Shown: piece after piece, positions 7,082 through 12,870 of the stretch
Position numbering within the stretch: the stretch's first letter is position 1
Layout of the letters: each line of letters opens with the position of its first letter
DNA from: Clostridia bacterium
Lineage (GTDB): Bacteria > Bacillota > Clostridia > Christensenellales > Aristaeellaceae
Length of the DNA stretch: 12,870 nt
Direction: 5' to 3'
Assembly (NCBI GenBank): GCA_016295665.1
Contig: JAEDKS010000058.1
Coordinates: forward strand, 1 to 12,870
Notes under the pieces: generated by a model
Told to the model about the DNA's origin: nothing
Database searches by the model: none
Seen by the model: only the letters and a program-made list of their open reading frames with translations
Program-made: the position numbers and the translations under genes

Positions 7082-7093
7082 GCGGAGGAAGTC

Positions 7094-8092
7094 ATGTCCT
7101 TTTCAAGCGATGCGAAGGAGGAGCTGATCCGGCAGCCCATGGAGAAGCCCTGCTGTATGCTGGCGGAGCTGAGCGCCCTGACGCAGACCTCCGGCAGCCT
7201 GGGCTTTCAGGGTGCGGGTAGGGTGAGCGTGACCTATCAGGTGGAGAGTGCGGCGCTGGCGCGGCGCATCTACACCATGCTGAAGCGGAGCCTGAACGTG
7301 TCGCCGCAGCTGCACTTCGTGCAGCATGCCCGGCTGGGCGGGCGTACTTCCAGCGTGCTGACGCTGGAGGGGGAGGACGCCGCCGCGCTGCTCTGCGCCA
7401 TGAACATGATGGAGCGGGACGGGACGGGCGGCGTCATGCTGCGGCACACCACGCCCCGGCTGCCCATCACGCGGCAGTGCTGCCGACGGGCCTTTCTGCG
7501 CGGGGCCTTCCTGGGCGCGGGCTCCATGACCAGCCCGGAAAAGAGCTACCATCTGGAGCTCGTGGCGGGGGATGACCGCTTCTGTCAGCTCATCGAGCGC
7601 ATGATGGAAAAGAGCGGCCTGCCCGGGCGCCACGCCACGCGCAAGGGCAAGCAGGTGGTGTACCTGAAGGGGGCGCAGCAGATTGCGGACATGCTGGCGC
7701 TGATGGGCGCATCCGGCGCGGTGATGGAGCTGGAGAACATCCGCATCATGCACCAGATGCGCGGCAACATCAACCGCGCCTCCAACTGCGATGACCACAA
7801 CGATGAGCGGGCCGCCGCCGCCAGCGACGCGCAGGTGGAGGCCATCAAGCTCATCGCCATTCACCGGGGTCTGGACAGTCTGCCCCCGGCGCTGCGGCAG
7901 ATGGCGAAGCTGCGGCTGGAGAACCCGGAGCTGAGCATGCAGGCGCTGGGGCAGCTGATGGAGCCGCCCCTGGGCAAGAGCGGCGTCAGTCACCGGCTGG
8001 GCCGGCTGCAGGAGCTGGCCCGGCAGATCGAGGCACAGGAGCCGGCCATTATTCGGGAAACAGAGAAAGGCCCCGCGCATCCGGAGGGATGA
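7094..8092 (+). CDS. whiA: DNA-binding regulator WhiA
   Basis: 332 residues. WhiA joins a LAGLIDADG-like N-terminal domain, which lacks nuclease activity in studied members, to a C-terminal helix-turn-helix. Visible features are the family start MSFSSDAKEEL, the LRGAFLGAGS...PEKSYHLE region (135-155), the linker motif NINRASNCDDHN (225-236), and the helix-turn-helix LSMQALGQLMEPPLGKSGVS (280-299) followed by HRL. In Streptomyces it controls sporulation genes; in Bacillus it affects cell division and chromosome segregation. GGAGG at 7084-7088 lies 5 bases before the ATG, and the gene begins 12 bases after the rapZ stop. In many Bacillota yvcK lies between rapZ and whiA; here there is no room for it. 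The last nine codons are part of the terminator stem and loop. Confidence 0.96.
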   Translation: MSFSSDAKEELIRQPMEKPCCMLAELSALTQTSGSLGFQGAGRVSVTYQVESAALARRIYTMLKRSLNVSPQLHFVQHARLGGRTSSVLTLEGEDAAALLCAMNMMERDGTGGVMLRHTTPRLPITRQCCRRAFLRGAFLGAGSMTSPEKSYHLELVAGDDRFCQLIERMMEKSGLPGRHATRKGKQVVYLKGAQQIADMLALMGASGAVMELENIRIMHQMRGNINRASNCDDHNDERAAAASDAQVEAIKLIAIHRGLDSLPPALRQMAKLRLENPELSMQALGQLMEPPLGKSGVSHRLGRLQELARQIEAQEPAIIRETEKGPAHPEG

Positions 8093-8105
8093 ACGCGGGG
8101 CCTTT
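8066..8105. terminator. Shared, probably bidirectional terminator of whiA and tRNA-Leu
   Basis: AAAGGCCCCGCG (8066-8077) pairs perfectly over 12 bases with CGCGGGGCCTTT (8094-8105), leaving a 16-base loop that contains the whiA stop codon. Because the arms carry A-runs and T-runs on both sides, the same hairpin can end transcription from whiA on the plus strand and from the tRNA on the minus strand. The T-runs are only three bases long. Confidence 0.8.
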
Positions 8106-8109
8106 GCTG

Positions 8110-8191
8110 TGCTGATGACGGGACTCGGACCCGTAAGCCTTTCGGCGTCAGATTTTAAGTCTGATGCGTATGCCAATTCCGCCACATCAGC
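8110..8191 (-). tRNA. tRNA-Leu (anticodon UAA)
   Basis: Read on the minus strand, the acceptor arms GCTGATG and CATCAGC pair fully. The D-arm has a three-pair stem GCG/CGC with GG in the loop. The anticodon arm is TCAGA-CTTAAAA-TCTGA, giving anticodon TAA. A long class II variable arm (GCC-GAAA-GGC) and a T-arm ACGGG/CCCGT follow. The discriminator is A, as expected for leucine. CCA is not encoded (the DNA continues CAG), so it must be added by tRNA nucleotidyltransferase. The T-loop reads TCCGAGT, with C where the near-universal U55 should be. Length without CCA is 82 bases. Confidence 0.95.
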
Positions 8192-8202
8192 GGGACAGGG
8201 GT

Positions 8203-8231
8203 ATTTTAGCATAATGCGGCGGTAAAGTCAA
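8203..8231 (-). promoter_or_regulatory. Promoter of tRNA-Leu(UAA)
   Basis: On the minus strand, TTGACT (8231-8226), 17 bases, TAAAAT (8208-8203), with TGC directly before the -10 box (extended -10). The predicted start lies about five bases before the mature tRNA 5' end. This is the closest to consensus -35 box seen in the window, as expected for a stable RNA. Confidence 0.85.
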
Positions 8232-8234
8232 TGC

Positions 8235-8268
8235 AAAACCGCAGGGAGCGGTCGCTTCCCCGCGGTTT
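8235..8268 (-). terminator. Terminator of the ABC-DUF4340-GH43 operon
   Basis: On the minus strand AAACCGC (8268-8262) pairs with GCGGTTT (8242-8236), extended inward through a G-T pair and GGGA/TCCC to about 12 pairs, and followed by TTTT. It begins 11 bases after the GH43 stop. Its T-run lies only a few bases from the -35 box of the tRNA promoter, so operon end and tRNA start are packed back to back. Confidence 0.75.
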
Positions 8269-8278
8269 CGCGAAGGGA

Positions 8279-9145
8279 TTATTCGGCCCGCTCCAGCTGT
8301 CCGCCCACATCGCGCAGGCGGTAGAAGCAGGGGCGCTCCAGCAGATGCCCGTTGGGGCTGTGGAGCGTCAGGTACAGCTGACCGGACGGGGCGCGAAAGA
8401 CCATGCCGTGTCCGCCGTCGTTCCAGAACAGCGGCTCTGCCTGGGTGAAGCGACCGTCGATGTCGCCGTTGTCGCTGACGGCGACCGCCTCGTTGTAGCC
8501 CTGCTCGGAGAAGCTGGCCCACAGGCACAGCAGCGTGCCGTCCTCCGTGCGCCAGAGGAAGGGGCCGTCCGTCACATAGCCCTCCTGACCGCTGGAATGG
8601 TGCATCCGCTTGCACCAGGTGGCCTCACTGGCCCGGAACAGCAGCCGAGGGGCACCGGCGGCGGCGCTGAGATCCTCCGTCAGGGGCAGCGCCAGCACCT
8701 CGCCGTCGCCCACCTGCACCCACTCGTGGCAGAACACCATCCAGGGGTGCCCCACACGATCAACATAGAAGGTGCCGTCGAGGCACTCCCAGTCATTCGG
8801 CGTGACCGGCCCGTCGGACAGGGGCAGGAAGGGCCCCAGGGGCGTGTCCGCCCGCAGCGTGGCGGTGCCGCGATGGCGATCCTCGCTCTTGAAGCTGGCG
8901 AACATGTAGTATTTTCCCTGCCAGGGGTGCACCTCCGGCGCCCAGTAGTTGCGGTCGGCCCAGAAGCTGCCGTCGTTATGGAAGCACACGAAGGGCCCCT
9001 CCCAGGTTTCCAGATCGCGGCTCGTGTACACGTCAAAGCCGTCCGCCTTGCCCCAGCAGGTCTCGCCACGGGTGCCGTACAGGTAGAAAACGCCATCCTC
9101 CACCAGCACATAGGGGTCACGGATGTTGATGTCAGTCCTTTTCAC
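8279..9145 (-). CDS. Glycoside hydrolase family 43-type protein
   Basis: 288 residues with no signal peptide or membrane segment, so probably cytosolic. It shows the repeated blades of a five-bladed beta-propeller: NIRDPYVL (7-14) with the likely base D10, RNYWAPEVH (65-73), WECLDGTFYVD (119-129), WMVFCHEW (135-142), VTDGPFLWR (191-199) and GGHGMVFR (244-251). GH43 enzymes cleave arabinan, xylan or galactan side chains; the substrate here cannot be told. The position usually written EGP in GH43 reads DGP, so I do not assign the acid residue; E71 or E141 are alternatives. The start is GTG, with GGAGGAGG seven bases upstream inside the end of the DUF4340 gene. GTGA is shared by stop and start, so translation is coupled. 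It is the last gene of the operon. Confidence 0.85.
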   Translation of the reverse strand: MKRTDINIRDPYVLVEDGVFYLYGTRGETCWGKADGFDVYTSRDLETWEGPFVCFHNDGSFWADRNYWAPEVHPWQGKYYMFASFKSEDRHRGTATLRADTPLGPFLPLSDGPVTPNDWECLDGTFYVDRVGHPWMVFCHEWVQVGDGEVLALPLTEDLSAAAGAPRLLFRASEATWCKRMHHSSGQEGYVTDGPFLWRTEDGTLLCLWASFSEQGYNEAVAVSDNGDIDGRFTQAEPLFWNDGGHGMVFRAPSGQLYLTLHSPNGHLLERPCFYRLRDVGGQLERAE

Positions 9146-10539
9146 GGTTCATCCTCCTCCATCTGAAAGGGCTCCAGCAGCTCGTCCAGGTGCGTCCTGC
9201 GGACGAGGAACGCGCCGCCGCCCCCGGTCTCCACGAATACGTAATAGGCGTCCCAGGGATAGAAGGTCACGCGCTGGGCCGTACCGTCCAGCAGCTGAAA
9301 GGTGATCTGCGCCAGCGGCTCGGCTTCCGGAGCGTCTCTGTCCGCCAGCTTGTCGAAGGACAGCCCCACCAGCGCCCGGTAGAGCGCGGCGAAGGCATCG
9401 GCGGACAGGGCGGTGCCGTCCCGGGTGTAGAGGGCTTCCCCGTCCCGCGTCTCCCGGGTGAGCACACAGCTGTGGTCGCCCCGGGTGACCGTCACGGCGG
9501 ACACCTGACTGGACGGAACCAGCGCCACGAAACGATCCAGCAGCCCCTCCTCGCCGGCGGTGTCCAGAAAGCTCAGCTGGGCGCGGCTGATGCGGTACAC
9601 GTCCCCGGTCTGATCCATGCGCACATACACCTGACCGCCGCCGGCATCGCTGCCCACATGGATGTCGCGGATGGTGCCGTCGGACAGGGCCACCACCAGC
9701 CGCTGGGGCGCGTCCAGCCCGTAGGCCGCCAGCCCCGCCGCATCCTGCACCGTGGCCTCATAGGCCTCCGCGTGGATGGAGCAGACGCCCTCGATGAAGG
9801 CGGTGATCCGGTCGGAGCTGCCGCCGTGGGTGAAGGGCCTCTCCACCTGCCAGGGGAGCAGCTGGTCGCTGGTGTGGGTGGCGAGCCACATGGTCCGGTC
9901 AGCGGTGACCTGCGCAATCTGCACCGCCCCATCCGCCGACGCGGTCAGCGCGCCCGGAAGGCGGTGATGGGCGCTGAGGGGCTGGGTCATCACCTGATGG
10001 AAATCGTAGGGCACCAGATACACCCGGTCATCGCCCGTCAGCGCCACATAGCAGCTGTAGCCGGAGGCGGTCAGGCGTCCGATGGTCAGCTCGATGGGGT
10101 CACCGGTCTCGTAGGTGATGGTGATGCGCGCCGCGGGGCTGTTCAGCCCGCAGGCATCCCGGTCAAGCCCCTCGTAGGCGGCGGTGAAGGGCAGGTTCTG
10201 GGCGGTGAGCAGCATCATCTGGTAGGAGATGGAAGACAGCGCGAAGTCCTCCTGCCCCACCACCAGCAGGGGTTGGGCCAGGCTGGAGCGCACACCGAGC
10301 AGCGAACCGCGCTCGTCGAACACCATGTCGGAAACCACCGAGAAGGCGGAGCCGTCGGACAGCTGAACGGTCATGCCGTGGAAATCGGACAGCGGGCGCA
10401 CATAGAGCATCTCATAGCTGCTCTGCGTCGGCGGCGTCTCCACAGCGGCTTCCTCCGTGGGCTGCTTCAGGAACGCCCACAGCCCGAGCAGCCCGCCGAC
10501 CACCATCAGCATGGCGAGCAGCACCGCGCCGCGCCGCAT
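9142..10539 (-). CDS. DUF4340 domain protein
   Basis: 465 residues from ATG 10539; a GTG one codon earlier (10542) would give a GTGA overlap with the gene before and is also possible. One N-terminal hydrophobic segment (about 4-23) anchors the protein, with the rest predicted outside. The outer part contains three related beta-repeats, roughly 130-185, 273-326 and 409-455. Each runs from a sugar-free Gly-Leu-Asx-x-Pro or strand start through a DG turn to a YV...VY pair; the third is less similar. DUF4340 proteins commonly follow GldG-like genes in ABC operons and are thought to be envelope accessory proteins of unknown function. AGGAGG lies 8 bases before the ATG. It is coupled both upstream (GldG-like) and downstream (GH43). 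Confidence 0.9.
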   Translation of the reverse strand: MRRGAVLLAMLMVVGGLLGLWAFLKQPTEEAAVETPPTQSSYEMLYVRPLSDFHGMTVQLSDGSAFSVVSDMVFDERGSLLGVRSSLAQPLLVVGQEDFALSSISYQMMLLTAQNLPFTAAYEGLDRDACGLNSPAARITITYETGDPIELTIGRLTASGYSCYVALTGDDRVYLVPYDFHQVMTQPLSAHHRLPGALTASADGAVQIAQVTADRTMWLATHTSDQLLPWQVERPFTHGGSSDRITAFIEGVCSIHAEAYEATVQDAAGLAAYGLDAPQRLVVALSDGTIRDIHVGSDAGGGQVYVRMDQTGDVYRISRAQLSFLDTAGEEGLLDRFVALVPSSQVSAVTVTRGDHSCVLTRETRDGEALYTRDGTALSADAFAALYRALVGLSFDKLADRDAPEAEPLAQITFQLLDGTAQRVTFYPWDAYYVFVETGGGGAFLVRRTHLDELLEPFQMEEDEP

Positions 10540-11969
10540 CACAACCGCCTCCTTCGCAGCAGCACGGCGACCATGACGAGCAGAATGCTCCCGGGCAGCA
10601 CGGTCAGCAGCAGAACGCTGACGCGCTGCCGGGTCTGCTGGCTGTCAAAGGTGATGAGCTGCGCGGGCAGCTGCTTGACGCCGGCGGCAAGGGTCAGGTC
10701 GATGTCGCCGCCGGTCATGGCCTTCAGGCAGGCGGCGGTGAAGGTCAGGTTTTCGCTGGCATCCAGCACGGTGGTGCCCTTCAGGGCCTGGTCATCCCGG
10801 AGCATGTTCGCGCTGGCGAGCTGCAGGATGCGCATTTCGCCGGAGGAGGCCAGCACCGCCAGCGGCATGGTGCCGGAGACGTCGCCGTCATCGAAGGTGT
10901 ACGCATCCCCATCGGTGTTCCGCTTCAGCACGGCGCCGGGGGAGGTGACCAGCAGCGTCTCCGCCGTGACGCCGGGGCGCAGGGACGGTGCGGCAACGGC
11001 GCAGCTGCGGGGCAGAATGAGCCGCCCGGGCAGCGCTTCCATCACCGAGGCAGACGCCAGGGCAGGGGACAGCAGCTCCGGCCTGTCCACATAGCGGTCG
11101 GCGGCGTCCCGGCTCTCCACCACCCAGCCCGCCTGATAGCCCAGACCGTACAGGTCGAGCACGGCGTTCAGCTCCGGCAGCCTGTCCAGGGGCGTGTCCG
11201 CGCCGCAGGCGATAATGAGCTTGCCGCCGCCGTCCAGGAAGGCGATCAGCTGCTCAGCCTCGTTCCGGGTCAGGTCGCTCCGGGGGTCAAGGAGCATCAG
11301 CACGTCCTCCGCGCCGGGCCGGATGATGCCAAGGGCACCGCCGCTGACCCCGAAGCCCATGGCCTGCAGCTGCAGCGTCCACTGGGCGCAGTCCTCCTGC
11401 GCCGCCTCCCCGTGCCCGGTCACGAACCACGCGGTGGCGGGATGGGGGGCCGTGGCGCTGTCAATGGCGCCGATGAGCAGCGCCTCGCCGCAGTAGATGG
11501 TGTAGATTTCGTCGTCCAGGCGACGGGAGAACAGGAAGTCATCGGGGTCAAGGCGCACCGTGCGCCCGGTCTCCAGGCTGTGAATCAGCACGGTGCCGTC
11601 CGGGATGCCCTCGCTCTCGCCCGCCAGGCTGAGCAGCCGCTGGGGCTGGGTGTCGGGGTCGATGGTCTCCACGGTCACATGGTCACAGACCGAGGCCATC
11701 CGCATAAGCGTCTCGGACTGGAGATCCCGCAGGCTTCCGGAGGTGCCCGGAGTGTACACAGGATAGATCACCACATCGCCCTCCAGCGCGGCAAGATGGC
11801 TCAGCGTGTAGTCGCTCAGGGCGGTGATGCGGTCATCGGACACGTCCCACTTCAGATAGTACCGCTGCTCCGCCTCCTCGGCGCACAGGCAGAGGAGGAC
11901 CACGGCGCAGACCACAAGCACGCACAGCAGCACGTTGTACACCCCGAAGGGCAGCCCGCTTTTTCTCAT
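10539..11969 (-). CDS. GldG-like ABC transporter auxiliary protein
   Basis: 476 residues. It has an N-terminal membrane segment (about 10-30), then the family-typical strand and motif DDRITALSDYTLSHLAAL (45-62), a large extracytoplasmic domain of the ABC-type auxiliary (PF09822-like) kind, and a C-terminal membrane segment (about 450-471) ending in RRRRL. GldG with GldF and an ATPase forms an ABC system first known from gliding Bacteroidota; homologues are widespread in non-gliding bacteria, where the cargo is unknown. The ATG at 11969 is chosen because AGGAGGTGA precedes it by 5 bases and because the membrane segment follows at once. The reading frame stays open to 12440, but that extension lies entirely over the permease gene. 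It starts 5 bases after the permease stop. Confidence 0.88.
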   Translation of the reverse strand: MRKSGLPFGVYNVLLCVLVVCAVVLLCLCAEEAEQRYYLKWDVSDDRITALSDYTLSHLAALEGDVVIYPVYTPGTSGSLRDLQSETLMRMASVCDHVTVETIDPDTQPQRLLSLAGESEGIPDGTVLIHSLETGRTVRLDPDDFLFSRRLDDEIYTIYCGEALLIGAIDSATAPHPATAWFVTGHGEAAQEDCAQWTLQLQAMGFGVSGGALGIIRPGAEDVLMLLDPRSDLTRNEAEQLIAFLDGGGKLIIACGADTPLDRLPELNAVLDLYGLGYQAGWVVESRDAADRYVDRPELLSPALASASVMEALPGRLILPRSCAVAAPSLRPGVTAETLLVTSPGAVLKRNTDGDAYTFDDGDVSGTMPLAVLASSGEMRILQLASANMLRDDQALKGTTVLDASENLTFTAACLKAMTGGDIDLTLAAGVKQLPAQLITFDSQQTRQRVSVLLLTVLPGSILLVMVAVLLRRRRL

Positions 11970-11974
11970 GTTCC

Positions 11975-12700
11975 TCACCTCCTGGCAAAGCGGCGGTATT
12001 CCAGCACGCGATCCGTCAAAAAGAGCATCAGTCCGGTCAGGCTCAGGAAGTAGACCACATCGCTCAGGCTGATGATGCCGTTGGCGAAGTCCCCGAGCCG
12101 GTCGGAGGAGGGGAGCAGCCCCAGCAGCGTCCGCAGGGGCGCCAGGTACGAGGCGGTCAGCTGCGGCACCACATAGTGCTCGCACAGATACAGCGTCAGA
12201 TTGACGCCGAGGGTCAGCACGGCGGCGGACACCTGATGGACACACAGGCTGCTGAGCAGCACGCCGATGCCCAGCAGCGACGCATTCAGCAGGTAGTACC
12301 CCAGGCAGACTGTCAGCACCTGCAGGGGCGACACCTGGGCGAAGCGCGACAGCACCAGCGGATAGAGCAGCGTCAGCCCCATGGACAGCGCCAGCATGAC
12401 CATGGCAGCCAGCATCTTGCCCAACACGATGGCGCCACACCGCACGGGGACGGTGAACAGCAGCTGATCGGTGCGCATGCGCTTTTCCTCGGCGAACAGG
12501 CGCATGGTTAGGAGGGGGATGATGAGCATCAGCGGCAGCTGCATGGCGGAGAGCGTCAGGTTCATGCTGGCGCTCATCTCCTGTCCGATGTTCACCGACA
12601 CGACCACCACCCCGGTCAGCAGCGTGTACATGAGCAGGAACACATAGCCCACGGGCGTGGTGAAATAGCTCTGCAGCTCATGACGGAACACAGCCCTCAT
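11975..12700 (-). CDS. ABC-2 type permease, GldF-like
   Basis: 241 residues with about six membrane segments (roughly 17-37, 50-66, 95-118, 128-150, 156-173, 212-230). The loop MRLFAEEKRMRTDQLLFTVP (66-85) is the conserved coupling-loop signature of the GldF-type ABC-2 permeases. It would form the membrane channel part of an ABC complex with the ATPase encoded just upstream, and its ATG overlaps that gene's stop by four bases (ATGA). The ribosome binding site AGGAGG is 7 bases before the ATG. The transported substrate is unknown; the downstream GldG-like and DUF4340 genes suggest an envelope function rather than nutrient uptake. Confidence 0.92.
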   Translation of the reverse strand: MRAVFRHELQSYFTTPVGYVFLLMYTLLTGVVVVSVNIGQEMSASMNLTLSAMQLPLMLIIPLLTMRLFAEEKRMRTDQLLFTVPVRCGAIVLGKMLAAMVMLALSMGLTLLYPLVLSRFAQVSPLQVLTVCLGYYLLNASLLGIGVLLSSLCVHQVSAAVLTLGVNLTLYLCEHYVVPQLTASYLAPLRTLLGLLPSSDRLGDFANGIISLSDVVYFLSLTGLMLFLTDRVLEYRRFARR

Positions 12701-12870
12701 GCCGTTTCCTCCTCCTTCCTTAGCAGCTGCAGGAAGGCCTGCTCCAGTCCCTCCTGCCGGCAGGACAGTTCCAGCAGCTCGGCCTCCGCCTGCACCATGG
12801 CATGGTAGACGGCCCCGCGCAGGTCGGCACCGGGCTCGTGCGCCAGCTCGACGCAGCAGCAGACCGGCTC
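12697..12870 (-). CDS. ABC transporter ATP-binding protein, C-terminal end (partial)
   Basis: The last 57 codons of a minus-strand gene that continues beyond the right edge; the stop TGA lies at 12699-12697. The visible part contains none of the Walker motifs. Its tail GLEQAFLQLLRKEEETA matches the usual LEExFLxL ending of ABC-2 system ATPases, and it overlaps the start of the permease gene by four bases. Assignment as the ATPase of this operon therefore rests on the tail and on gene order. It should be the first or an early gene of the operon, whose promoter lies outside the window. Confidence 0.8.
   Translation of the reverse strand, partial: EPVCCCVELAHEPGADLRGAVYHAMVQAEAELLELSCRQEGLEQAFLQLLRKEEETA

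Noticed and set aside
7103..8212. 369-codon minus-strand frame opposite whiA that runs through the tRNA
   Set aside because: It reads through a tRNA and a terminator and overlaps a clear WhiA gene.
8231..9166. 311-codon plus-strand open frame opposite the GH43 gene
   Set aside because: It covers a recognisable GH43 gene and the operon terminator and looks like a GC-bias shadow.
9190..11094. 634-codon plus-strand open frame opposite the DUF4340 and GldG-like genes
   Set aside because: It spans two convincing minus-strand genes, has a repetitive Gly/Gln/His/Val composition and no recognisable domain.
11970..12440. N-terminal extension of the GldG-like frame
   Set aside because: It lies over the permease gene in another frame; the strong ribosome binding site and the membrane segment place the start at 11969.

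Overview
The window looks like the chromosome of a high-GC Bacillota bacterium, probably a Clostridia relative. The reasons are the murB-rapZ-whiA order with a true WhiA, strong AGGAGG-type ribosome binding sites, and sigma-A promoters with near-consensus TATAAT boxes and 17-bp spacers. I cannot name a genus. No phage, insertion sequence, CRISPR array or recent-transfer scar was seen.

Layout. (1) Bases 1-77 hold the last codons of an unidentified plus-strand gene. (2) Bases 94-5112 hold a three-gene cassette: a large membrane-anchored surface protein with three lamin-tail domains, a chitobiase-type domain and a CotH kinase domain; a DUF4956 membrane protein; and a VTC-type (polyphosphate polymerase) domain protein. 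It has its own promoter and structured leader, a second promoter before the DUF4956 gene, and a strong terminator after the VTC gene. (3) Bases 5149-8105 hold a murB-rapZ-whiA operon with its own promoter, ending in a 12-bp-stem terminator that overlaps the end of whiA. The yvcK gene often found in this cluster is absent between rapZ and whiA. (4) On the minus strand at 8110-8231 is a tRNA-Leu(UAA) with its own extended -10 promoter. (5) From 8279 to the right edge runs a tightly packed minus-strand operon. Read in transcription order it is an ABC ATPase (cut by the window), a GldF-like ABC-2 permease, a GldG-like auxiliary protein, a DUF4340 protein, and a small GH43-type glycosidase coupled to DUF4340 by a GTGA overlap.

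How they may work together. The CotH/DUF4956/VTC trio is the best candidate for a poorly described system. A cytosolic polyphosphate-polymerase-like subunit and a membrane subunit are paired with an extracellular kinase-fold protein; the pairing is visible, but the function is inference. The murB-rapZ-whiA block links cell-wall precursor synthesis, a nucleotide-binding regulator and a cell-cycle regulator. The minus-strand operon is an ABC/auxiliary envelope system of the GldF/GldG/DUF4340 type with an unexpected glycosidase attached. By reading every frame I found no in-frame TTA leucine codon in about 4,000 codons, although a tRNA-Leu(UAA) gene sits beside whiA.
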